Of a stretch of DNA of 20,008 nt, positions 11,521-17,726 are shown one piece after another. The position numbers and the translations under genes are program-made. The notes beneath the pieces are model-generated. The model made no database searches. It had not been told where the DNA came from and saw nothing but the letters and a program-made list of their open reading frames with translations. Source of the stretch: an uncultured Oscillospiraceae bacterium (GTDB taxonomy: Bacteria > Bacillota_A > Clostridia > Oscillospirales > Oscillospiraceae); the NCBI GenBank assembly GCA_900769845.1, contig CAAGIF010000010.1:1-20008 (forward strand). Reading direction: 5' to 3'. Positions within the stretch are counted from its first letter, which is position 1, and each line of letters begins with the position of its first letter.

Positions 11521-11537
11521 CTGTCAAATTCAAGTTT
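11521..11537. repeat. Junction motif upstream of the hydrolase gene
   Basis: CTGTCAAATTCAAGTTT matches CTATCAAATTCCAGTTT at 10553-10569 at 15 of 17 positions, in the same orientation. Beside it, TCTAAATCAT (11510-11519) repeats exactly at 10665-10674. So the 5' flanks of the hydrolase and rhomboid genes share a boundary sequence. Confidence 0.65.
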
Positions 11538-11595
11538 TTCGAATTGATTCTGTCGCGGGCATCCTGTGTTTTCAGCATCCCGGCATAAAGGCTTT

Positions 11596-11620
11596 GGGCG
11601 GGGGGGTAAGCCCCCCGCCC
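11596..11620. terminator. Strong GC hairpin downstream of the flotillin gene
   Basis: GGGCGGGGGG (11596-11605) and CCCCCCGCCC (11611-11620) form a perfect 10-bp GC stem with loop GTAAG. It lies about 58 bases beyond the flotillin stop on the - strand. No T-run follows on either strand, so termination would be atypical. A smaller ATCCGG/CCGGAT hairpin (11649-11669) lies nearer the stop. Confidence 0.45.
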
Positions 11621-11677
11621 TGGAACAAGCCTGCATGGTAAGCAGCGCATCCGGCACATTTCTCCGGATAACTGTTG

Positions 11678-13105
11678 TTACTGCTCGTTGTTGCCGATGT
11701 CAGCCATCATCTTGCCGCCCAGCGCGCCCATCAGCAGGCTCTTGATATCGATGCCCATGCCGCTGCTGATGCCGTCGGTGATCTGAGTGGTGGAGTTGAC
11801 GATGTCGCCCACCAGTTTGGCGGAATTACCTTCGCCGTACATGGTGATCTTATCCACCTTGGACAGAGGTTCAGCCACATTCTTGGCGATCTCGGGCAGG
11901 GCAGCCATGATCATTTCCACAACGGCGGCTTCGCCGTACTTCTTCATAGCTTCTGCCTTCTTGTCGATACCTTCCGCCTCTGCCAGCGCTTTGGCGCGAA
12001 TGGCCTCTGCCTCGGCGCGGCCCACGGCAGCGATACCCTCGGCCTCCTGTTCCTTGGCAAACTTCCGGGCCTCTGCCAGCTTCATTTCCGCAGCAGCTTC
12101 CTGCTCCTGCTCATAGCGCTTTGCTTCCGCATCCTTCTGGCGCTTAAACAGCTCCGCCTGAGCCTCCTGCTCCTGGCGGTAGCGCTCTGCGTCGGCCTTG
12201 GCGCGGATCTCTGCATCCAGAGTCTGCTTCTTGACTTCAACTTCTCTTGCCTTCAACTCGGCTTCCCGCTCTGCCTTGGCGATATTTGCATTGGCGGAGG
12301 TGACCTCGATGGTCTTTCTCTGCTCCTGCTCCTGAATGGAGTAGGCTGCGTCGGCCTCTGCCTTCTTCACATCGGACTGCTGCTTCAGTTCAGCCTGGCG
12401 GATCGCCAAAGAGGTCTGCTTTTCTGCGATCTCCATGTCGGACTGGACCTTGGCATCGTTGGCTTCCTTGGCGGCCTGGGCCTGGGCAATTGCGATATCC
12501 CGGTCTGCCTGAGCCTTCGCCACGGCAGCGCCCTTCTTGATCTGGGAGATGTTGTCGATACCCAGGTCCTCGATCACATTGTTCTGATCGGAGAAGGACT
12601 GGACATTGAAGGAGATCATTTCCAGACCCATCTTCTGCAGGTCGGGAATGGCGTTCTCCTGAACGCGCTCACCGAAGGCCTTGCGGTCGGTGACCATTTC
12701 CTCCAGGCGCATCTGACCCACGATCTCACGCATATTGCCTTCCAGGGTGTCCTGGACCCGGCGAATGATCATGGCCTCGTTCTCGTTCAGGAAGAACTTG
12801 GACGCCAGGGTCATCATTTCCTCGCTCTGGCCGATGCGGATCTTAACGGTGGCATCCACCTTCACATTGATGTACTCTGCGTTGGGGACAAAATCGGTGG
12901 TCTTGACATCCACGGAGAACATCTTCAGACTCAGCTTATCCAGCCGCTCCAGGAAGGGAATCCGAACGCCTGCTTTACCGATGAGGATCCGGGGCTTGCG
13001 GTATCCGGAAATGATGTAAGCCGTATCCGGGGGCGCTTTCACATAGCCCATTGCGATCAGTGCGATGATTGCGATTACAGGGATTGCATACAGAATATAC
13101 TCCAT
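11678..13105 (-). CDS. Flotillin-like SPFH-domain membrane scaffold protein
   Basis: Flotillins (B. subtilis FloT/YuaG type) form oligomers that organise ordered membrane microdomains. The 475-residue protein has an N-terminal hydrophobic segment (about 3-22), an SPFH/PHB domain (about 25-190), and a long Ala/Glu/Lys/Gln-rich coiled coil (about 190-390) with many AEA-type repeats, then a C-terminal Gly/Met-rich region (GIDIKSLLMGALGGKMM). The start at 13105 follows GGAGGA by 7 bases; the in-frame ATG at 13120 overlaps that ribosome binding site. It is the last gene of the - strand SPFH operon. In Bacilli a NfeD-type protein usually precedes flotillin; here an unrelated-looking two-TM protein takes that place, 27 bases upstream. 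Confidence 0.92.
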   Translation of the reverse strand: MEYILYAIPVIAIIALIAMGYVKAPPDTAYIISGYRKPRILIGKAGVRIPFLERLDKLSLKMFSVDVKTTDFVPNAEYINVKVDATVKIRIGQSEEMMTLASKFFLNENEAMIIRRVQDTLEGNMREIVGQMRLEEMVTDRKAFGERVQENAIPDLQKMGLEMISFNVQSFSDQNNVIEDLGIDNISQIKKGAAVAKAQADRDIAIAQAQAAKEANDAKVQSDMEIAEKQTSLAIRQAELKQQSDVKKAEADAAYSIQEQEQRKTIEVTSANANIAKAEREAELKAREVEVKKQTLDAEIRAKADAERYRQEQEAQAELFKRQKDAEAKRYEQEQEAAAEMKLAEARKFAKEQEAEGIAAVGRAEAEAIRAKALAEAEGIDKKAEAMKKYGEAAVVEMIMAALPEIAKNVAEPLSKVDKITMYGEGNSAKLVGDIVNSTTQITDGISSGMGIDIKSLLMGALGGKMMADIGNNEQ

Positions 13106-13132
13106 TATAATTTCCTCCATATTTTGTTTTTA

Positions 13133-13630
13133 TTATATTCTTTGTTTTTTTCCGATGACAACTACCTGGCCGGTCTCTTTGTTGTAACCGATAGTAACGG
13201 TTTGATTTACATAATTTTCAAGGCCGCGGCCTGTCAAACCGCTGTGGGTATAGAAAACAGAATGGGTATCAGCGAAAAATTTGTGTCCGTCTGCGTCTTC
13301 CAGCAATACACTGAAGTATATAGTATCCCGGAGAATGCCGCCCTTGGGTTTGCAGAGGGTAGTTTTGCAGAAATGGTAGCTGCTAGCGCAGCGGAAAATT
13401 CGAATTGTCCGCCATATGTTGAACGCGAAGATTGGTCCACCAGAGATGAGCAGCACAAAGATCAGATCACCCTCCGTTTTCAGCGACAAATCGGTGGGCT
13501 GCCAGATCCTTGGACTTATCAGCACCGCCACTATAAATACAATAATCAAACCAAGACAGAAACTTTCTTTCACGGCCCGCATATCCAGCGAATACCAGAG
13601 CCGTCTGCGGATTTCCTTTTTATCGGGCAC
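13133..13630 (-). CDS. Two-TM membrane protein with C-terminal beta-rich domain, function unknown
   Basis: I do not recognise this 165-residue protein. It starts with a basic segment (PDKKEIRRRLWYSLD), followed by two hydrophobic helices (about 24-42 and 54-72). The C-terminal part is probably beta-rich (DTIYFSVLLEDADGHKFF, NQTVTIGYNKETGQVVVIGK). Its strand-and-glycine pattern resembles DUF3592-type or small OB-like domains, but this is only an impression. The start is GTG at 13630, because AGGAGG (13638-13643) lies 7 bases upstream; the longer reading from 13690 adds 20 polar residues before that site. Its place between hflC and flotillin is where NfeD often sits in flotillin operons, so a partner role is plausible. 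An 84-base gap separates it from hflC. Confidence 0.75.
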   Translation of the reverse strand: MPDKKEIRRRLWYSLDMRAVKESFCLGLIIVFIVAVLISPRIWQPTDLSLKTEGDLIFVLLISGGPIFAFNIWRTIRIFRCASSYHFCKTTLCKPKGGILRDTIYFSVLLEDADGHKFFADTHSVFYTHSGLTGRGLENYVNQTVTIGYNKETGQVVVIGKKQRI

Positions 13631-13714
13631 GAAAATACCTCCTGTTTCGTATCGGACAGCAATGTGAGATTCGATATGATCCGATGTCAAGCGTTGACAG
13701 TGGCGACTCGTCGC

Positions 13715-14590
13715 TTAGTTTGCGCCCGTCAGGATCTTGGCAAGTTCGGAATTTGCGTCCAGAATGATGGTCTTTTCACTACCGGTGAGGCTCTGCTGCA
13801 GCGCATCCAGGGCCAGGGTAAACTCATAGAAGTCCTTTTTATCCTGGGTATCATAAGCTTCAGCAAGCAGTCTCATGTACTCTGCTTCGCCCTCAGCAAC
13901 CAGCTTGGCTGCCTCCGCTTCTGCGTTGGAAACGATGATATTCACCTGCTTATCCACATCGTTTCGGATAATGGAAGCTTCATAATTGCCGTCGGCGGTG
14001 TACTTTTCCGCAATCTGGTTCCGCTCAGAGATCATGCGGGAATAAACCGCATTCAGGTTGCTCTCCGGCAGGTCGAAGCGTTTGATTTTTACATCCTCCA
14101 CATTGATGCCGTACTGGACCGCAAGGGCATTTACATCCGTGGCGATGGATTCGTAAATATCGTTGCGCTTAGCGCCGTCTTCCATATTGATGATATCCGC
14201 CTGGGCCAGGGTGCCCATAACCGTCTTCAGCTCGTTATAGGTCAGGGCGTTCAGCCGCTCCTCCGCCACGGTGGAGTTGCCCAGAGTCTGGTAGAACAGC
14301 TTGGGATCGGATATGCTCCACAGAATGTAGCAATCGACGGTCATGTTCTGCTTATCGGAGGTCAGCACCTCAGAAGGGGGAATGTCATAGAACTGGGTAG
14401 CCTTGGTGAAATACCGGATGCTGTCCAGGAACGGCACCTTGAAATGCAGGCCGGGATCCGCGGTGGTCTCGATGATCTGGGAGAACCGCACCGTGCAGGC
14501 ATACTGGTTTTCCCGAACGGTATACATGGAATTTGAAATGCCGATAATGAGCAGTGCGGCAACAATGATCAGCAACAGTTTCTTTTTCAT
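13715..14590 (-). CDS. hflC: HflC-like SPFH/prohibitin-family protein
   Basis: HflC pairs with HflK in a membrane cage that encloses and modulates the FtsH protease. The product, about 291 residues, begins with a signal anchor (MKKKLLLIIVAALLIIGI). The SPFH domain runs from YTVRENQYACTVRF through DPGLHFKVPFLDSIRYF. The HflC-type helix GNYEASIIRNDVDKQVN follows, then an Ala/Glu-rich coiled coil (NAEAEAAKLVAEGEAEYMR). ATG 14590 lies one base after the hflK stop; ATG 14599 would overlap hflK but leaves only two bases after GGAGG. The order hflK-hflC is the usual one. A short GCGAC/GTCGC hairpin directly follows the stop codon. Confidence 0.9.
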   Translation of the reverse strand: MKKKLLLIIVAALLIIGISNSMYTVRENQYACTVRFSQIIETTADPGLHFKVPFLDSIRYFTKATQFYDIPPSEVLTSDKQNMTVDCYILWSISDPKLFYQTLGNSTVAEERLNALTYNELKTVMGTLAQADIINMEDGAKRNDIYESIATDVNALAVQYGINVEDVKIKRFDLPESNLNAVYSRMISERNQIAEKYTADGNYEASIIRNDVDKQVNIIVSNAEAEAAKLVAEGEAEYMRLLAEAYDTQDKKDFYEFTLALDALQQSLTGSEKTIILDANSELAKILTGAN

Positions 14591-14591
14591 A

Positions 14592-15602
14592 TCAGCCATT
14601 TCCTCCCTTATCTGTTTCTACCAAAGTTTCCAGAGGCAGGATCATCTGCACATCGCCGCCATCGCCGGAAGCCGTGTTGATATATAGCTTCACGCCGGGC
14701 AGGATCTCCTGGATTGCCTCGTAATACATACGGGACTTAGTGATTTCGGGGTTTCTTGCGTATTCTTCGTACATAGCGGTAAACATCGCCACCTGCTCGT
14801 ATGCTTCGTTGATTCGCTTCTGCTTCAGATACTGAGCGTTCTGAATCGTCTGGTCTGCCTGAGCCTGGGCCAGAGGAAGCTGAGCATTCTGGTATGCCTT
14901 GGCATCGTTGACCACGGTTTCCGCCTGCTGTTTTGCGGTTTCCACCGCCTTAAAGGCCTCGATAACATCCTGGGTGGGGGGTTCGGAATCCTGGATCTTC
15001 ACATCCACCAGGGTCAGACCGATGTCATACTCCGCCAAGATCTCGGTAACCAGAGCCTTGACCTGCATCTGGATATTTTCCTTGCCGTCGGTTAGTACGG
15101 AATCCACTGTGGAAGAACCCACCACATTACGGACCTGGCTCTGGATCAGATTCTTCAGGATCAATTCCGGATTGTCCGAGGAGAACAGATACCGTTCAGG
15201 ATTGGAGATCTTGTATTCCACAAAGAAATCCACATTGACGATATTGTAGTCACCGGTGATCATGGAGCTTTCATTGGTGTCGGTAACACCGTAATAGTCG
15301 TTTCCGTAGGTATCGTAACCCAGCTCGATCTTCTGGTAGACATTCACATCCACCTTATGTACCCGCTGGATACCGAAGGGCAGGCGGAAATGGACGCCGG
15401 CGTCAGTAATATCGGTGACCTTTCCGAAGGTGGTCACCACAGCCTGCTGCTTATCATCCACGGTGTAGAAGCAGGTCATGCCACCCACCACCAGTAGCAC
15501 CACCAAAGCAATGATCAGCGCACTGCTGCCCAGTTTTTTCAGAATTTTTTTCTTGGGGCGCCCGGGATCGTTGGGGGCCCATTCGTATTGATTGTCTGCC
15601 AT
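14592..15602 (-). CDS. hflK: HflK-like SPFH/prohibitin-family protein
   Basis: The 336-residue partner of HflC has a polar N-terminal tail (MADNQYEWAPNDPGRPKKK), a single membrane anchor at about 27-48 and an SPFH domain starting FYTVDDKQQAVVTTFGKV. The HflK signature DVKIQDSEPPTQDVIEAFK (counterpart of the VxxQxxxPPxxVxxAF motif) is present, followed by a coiled coil (AVETAKQQAETVVNDAKAYQ). The N-terminal tail is short and not Gly-rich as in enterobacterial HflK. Its last bases contain the ribosome binding site for hflC. Only 11 bases separate it from the DUF1836 regulator gene upstream, so the four-gene operon is tightly packed. Confidence 0.92.
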   Translation of the reverse strand: MADNQYEWAPNDPGRPKKKILKKLGSSALIIALVVLLVVGGMTCFYTVDDKQQAVVTTFGKVTDITDAGVHFRLPFGIQRVHKVDVNVYQKIELGYDTYGNDYYGVTDTNESSMITGDYNIVNVDFFVEYKISNPERYLFSSDNPELILKNLIQSQVRNVVGSSTVDSVLTDGKENIQMQVKALVTEILAEYDIGLTLVDVKIQDSEPPTQDVIEAFKAVETAKQQAETVVNDAKAYQNAQLPLAQAQADQTIQNAQYLKQKRINEAYEQVAMFTAMYEEYARNPEITKSRMYYEAIQEILPGVKLYINTASGDGGDVQMILPLETLVETDKGGNG

Positions 15603-15613
15603 TTTTATCCTCC

Positions 15614-16177
15614 TTAGTTATGGGGTAATTCCCGAATCATTTGCTCTACCTGGAATTTGAGTTGGGAGGCCACCCAGGCGGTTAACATAATCCTGAGAAC
15701 CGCTATAACCTTCTCCTTAGCCCCGGGGAAGGGTTCTTCGTAATACGCTGTGACCTCTGCCAGAGCTTCGTTCCATTCTTTAGTGCCGCCGATATGCCGG
15801 GCCCGGGCGGCCAGCCGGACGAACATGAAATACAGTACCGTATCATCGATGATGTCGTCGCTCTCGTCCGCCAGATCGCCGTTGATGTAGCCCATCAGGC
15901 TGCAGATCTGCTCCAGGGGCAGGCAGCCCTTAAGCATATTCATGTTGATGATCCGACAGACCTGCTCCATGGAATAGCGCTTGCTCTGGGGCGGCGTAAG
16001 AAAGCCCCGCTTGACCCAGTTCTGGATCACATGGGTCTCCAGCCCAGTAATGCCGGACACCTGGCTCAAGGAAAGTCCGCCGGCAAGGAACATGGACTGA
16101 AACAGTCCGTCCGTCCGATCGGCATTGCTTCGCAGGCCCTCCAATGTTGTACCGGGTATTGTCCATTTCTCCTGCAT
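15614..16177 (-). CDS. DUF1836 family DNA-binding regulator, MerR-like helix-turn-helix
   Basis: The 187-residue protein has a helix-turn-helix in its first third (LSLSQVSGITGLETHVIQNW, then VKRGFLTPPQSKRYS), followed by RIINMNMLKGCLPLEQICSLM. This is the pattern of the Firmicutes DUF1836 family, which resembles MerR N-terminal domains. The C-terminal half is helical with no metal-binding cysteines evident, and probably dimerises. AAAGGAG supports the ATG. As first gene of the hflK-hflC-flotillin operon it probably regulates it; a palindrome overlaps the operon's -10 box. The signal sensed is unknown. Confidence 0.85.
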   Translation of the reverse strand: MQEKWTIPGTTLEGLRSNADRTDGLFQSMFLAGGLSLSQVSGITGLETHVIQNWVKRGFLTPPQSKRYSMEQVCRIINMNMLKGCLPLEQICSLMGYINGDLADESDDIIDDTVLYFMFVRLAARARHIGGTKEWNEALAEVTAYYEEPFPGAKEKVIAVLRIMLTAWVASQLKFQVEQMIRELPHN

Positions 16178-16313
16178 TGTTTCAACTCCTTTCTGTATTT
16201 CCGCTATTTGGGGAACGCCCCAGTTACCCGCGCCTGTGAGGGACTGCTGTTTGAATGCAGCTTCTGCAGCGATTCCCTTTTCGACATTCGAATAACATCA
16301 GGTATGCTCCCCT

Positions 16314-16336
16314 TGTGATGTTCCGATCATATCACA
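16314..16336. promoter_or_regulatory. Candidate operator over the -10 box of the SPFH operon
   Basis: TGTGAT (16314-16319) and ATCACA (16331-16336) are inverted arms separated by 11 bases, spanning the TATGAT box and the transcription start. A regulator dimer bound here would block initiation. The DUF1836 protein is the obvious candidate, by position only. Confidence 0.35.
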
Positions 16337-16354
16337 TGGTCACTTGATTGTCAA
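16326..16354 (-). promoter_or_regulatory. Sigma-A promoter of the DUF1836-hflKC-flotillin operon
   Basis: On the - strand TTGACA (16354-16349) and TATGAT (16331-16326) are separated by exactly 17 bases, matching six and five of six positions. The start would be near 16319, leaving a leader of about 140 bases before the ATG at 16177. The leader contains small hairpins (TGGGG/CCCCA near 16209-16222 and TGCAG/CTGCA near 16257-16269) but no riboswitch that I recognise. Confidence 0.85.
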
Positions 16355-16413
16355 TAGGGTTCATATAATTATTTTGAAAATTTTTCAGATTTTTTTATTT
16401 TTCTTTTTTCCCC

Positions 16414-16442
16414 TTTACGAACCGCAAATTCTGTTGTAAAAT
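16414..16442 (+). promoter_or_regulatory. Probable promoter of the zinc-ribbon membrane protein gene
   Basis: TTTACG (16414-16419) and TAAAAT (16437-16442) are 17 bases apart, matching four and five of six positions. It is preceded by a long T-rich stretch (16381-16410), which can act like an UP element. It diverges from the SPFH operon promoter about 60 bases to the left. Confidence 0.65.
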
Positions 16443-16473
16443 AGCAATCATAAAGCAACTGGGAGGTGCGGGC

Positions 16474-16848
16474 ATGAATTGCATGAAATGCGGACAGTCC
16501 ATTTCGGAGGATCAGGTGTTCTGCCAGGACTGCCTTGACGCCATGCGGCAACATCCGGTAAATCCCGCCACGGTGGTTCTTCTTCCGAAGAGCGCCCCGC
16601 CTGCCCGAAAAACCGCCCCCCGCCGGCGCCCCTCCGCAGAGGAACAGGTTCTGAACTTAAAGAAAAAACTCCGGCACTGTCGGATCACCGCAGCGGTTCT
16701 GTTGCTGCTTCTGCTCCTGGCTGCCGCAGTGGCCTACTACGCCATTGACCGGCTGGATGTTCAGAAGCTGTGGGGTCAGAATTATTCCACTGTTCTCCCC
16801 GGGGAGTCCAATGTCGCAGAAACCACGCAGACAGCATCTGGAAAATGA
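16474..16848 (+). CDS. Small zinc-ribbon protein with one membrane helix
   Basis: The 124-residue protein starts with a two-knuckle zinc ribbon, MNCMKCGQ...FCQDC, with Cys3, Cys6, Cys17 and Cys20. A Pro/Arg-rich basic segment follows (APPARKTAPRRRPS, about 41-54), then a short coiled region. One hydrophobic helix lies at about 71-90 (ITAAVLLLLLLLAAAVAYYA) and a polar tail of about 34 residues lies outside. By the positive-inside rule the ribbon is cytoplasmic. GGGAGG precedes the ATG. The perfect parS site begins one base after its stop codon. No function is assignable; it belongs to the loose class of membrane-tethered zinc-ribbon proteins common in Firmicutes. Confidence 0.82.
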   Translation: MNCMKCGQSISEDQVFCQDCLDAMRQHPVNPATVVLLPKSAPPARKTAPRRRPSAEEQVLNLKKKLRHCRITAAVLLLLLLLAAAVAYYAIDRLDVQKLWGQNYSTVLPGESNVAETTQTASGK

Positions 16849-16849
16849 A

Positions 16850-16865
16850 TGTTTCACGTGAAACA
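16850..16865. promoter_or_regulatory. parS: Chromosomal parS centromere site, perfect consensus
   Basis: TGTTTCACGTGAAACA is the exact 16-bp palindromic parS sequence bound by Spo0J/ParB. It lies one base after the preceding stop codon and about 91 bases before parA. ParB clamps load here and spread to organise the origin region. Confidence 0.97.
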
Positions 16866-16879
16866 TTTCACTTTTGTTT

Positions 16880-16895
16880 TGTTTCACATGAAACA
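16880..16895. promoter_or_regulatory. parS: Second parS site, one-base variant
   Basis: TGTTTCACATGAAACA differs from the consensus only at one central base (G to A). Its start is 30 bases from the start of the first site, about three helical turns, so both face the same side of the DNA. It also lies just upstream of the parA promoter, where ParB binding could repress transcription. Confidence 0.9.
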
Positions 16896-16901
16896 AACCC
16901 A

Positions 16902-16929
16902 TTGATTTCAAAATAAAAAGTGCTATAAT
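16902..16929 (+). promoter_or_regulatory. Extended -10 promoter of the parAB-serS cluster
   Basis: TTGATT (16902-16907) and TATAAT (16924-16929) are 16 bases apart. TGC directly before the -10 gives an extended -10 element. The variant parS ends seven bases upstream of the -35, so bound ParB would sit next to polymerase. Confidence 0.85.
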
Positions 16930-16956
16930 GCACGGAAACATTAAAGGAGGCGAATA

Positions 16957-17712
16957 ATGGGAAAGATAGTAGCAGTCGTCAACCAAAAGGGTGGCGTAGG
17001 AAAAACCACAACCGCAGTGAATCTAACCGCAGCTCTCCACGATCTGGGGCTGAATGTTCTACTATGTGATTTCGACCCCCAGGCAAACGCCTCCTCCGGT
17101 ATGGGCGTGGATAAACGAAGAATCAAATATTCGATCTATGATGTGGTAATCAACCGGGTGCCAACGCAGCAGGCGATGGTGCACACCAAATTCGGCGATG
17201 TACTTCCCAGCCATGCAAACCTGGCCGGCGCAGCGGTGGAGCTGATTGCCGCAGAGCACAGGGAATACCAACTCTCCACAGCTCTGGAAACGCTTCGGGA
17301 CCAGTACGATTTGATTTTGATCGATTGTCCCCCTTCCCTGGAGCTGTTGACCCTGAACGGTCTATGCGCGGCAGATGGCATCCTGGTGCCGGTGCAGTGT
17401 GAATATTACGCCCTGGAAGGCCTGTCCGATCTGATGTCCACCCTGCGGATGGTGAAAAAGAGAATGAATCCACGCCTGGAGATCTTCGGTGTGGCCCTGA
17501 CCATGTTTGACGGACGAACCAATTTCTCCGCTCAGGTGGCTCAGGAAGTGCGCCGTCACTTCCCCGGAAAGGTGTACAGTACCGTAATACCCCGAAATAT
17601 CCGACTGGCGGAAGCCCCCAGCCATGGGCTGCCGGTAACCGCCTATGACCGCTCCAGCAGGGGCGCCGCGGCCTATCGGGCCATGGCGGAGGAAATAAAA
17701 GCAAAACTATAA
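16957..17712 (+). CDS. parA: Chromosome partitioning ATPase ParA/Soj
   Basis: ParA ATPases bind DNA as ATP dimers and, with ParB bound at parS, help separate replicated origins; in Firmicutes Soj also acts on DnaA. The 251-residue protein has the deviant Walker A KGGVGKTTT at 11-19 with signature Lys11, the Walker A' region LLCDFDPQANAS and Walker B ILIDCPPSLELLT. It lacks the N-terminal DNA-binding domain of plasmid ParA proteins, as expected for the short chromosomal type. AAAGGAGG precedes the ATG. parB follows after 14 bases, and two parS sites lie just upstream. Confidence 0.97.
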   Translation: MGKIVAVVNQKGGVGKTTTAVNLTAALHDLGLNVLLCDFDPQANASSGMGVDKRRIKYSIYDVVINRVPTQQAMVHTKFGDVLPSHANLAGAAVELIAAEHREYQLSTALETLRDQYDLILIDCPPSLELLTLNGLCAADGILVPVQCEYYALEGLSDLMSTLRMVKKRMNPRLEIFGVALTMFDGRTNFSAQVAQEVRRHFPGKVYSTVIPRNIRLAEAPSHGLPVTAYDRSSRGAAAYRAMAEEIKAKL

Positions 17713-17726
17713 GAAAGGATGATACT

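Larger units (their letters stand above)
9230..11555. other. AT-rich three-gene island, probably acquired
   Basis: Base composition drops sharply here: bases 9301-9360 hold 19 G or C of 60, against 41 of 60 at 5101-5160. All three genes are on the - strand between + strand and - strand GC-rich backbone. CGACAG occurs at 9230-9235, and inverted (CTGTCG) at 11550-11555. Each copy leads inward to a related TTGAAATTTG/TTGAATTTG sequence, so the ends look like imperfect inverted repeats. No recombinase, integrase or tRNA target is visible. Confidence 0.6.

Noticed and set aside
11675..14536. A 953-codon open frame on the + strand opposite flotillin, the two-TM protein and hflC
   Set aside because: It runs antisense to three genes with clear families, ribosome binding sites and operon order. 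Its Leu/Gly/His-rich translation is the typical reverse reading of Ala/Glu/Lys-rich coiled coils, and it has no ribosome binding site.
16314..16336. CRP/FNR-type binding site
   Set aside because: The TGTGA/TCACA arms are 13 bases apart rather than the 4-6 expected for that family, and no such regulator is encoded here.
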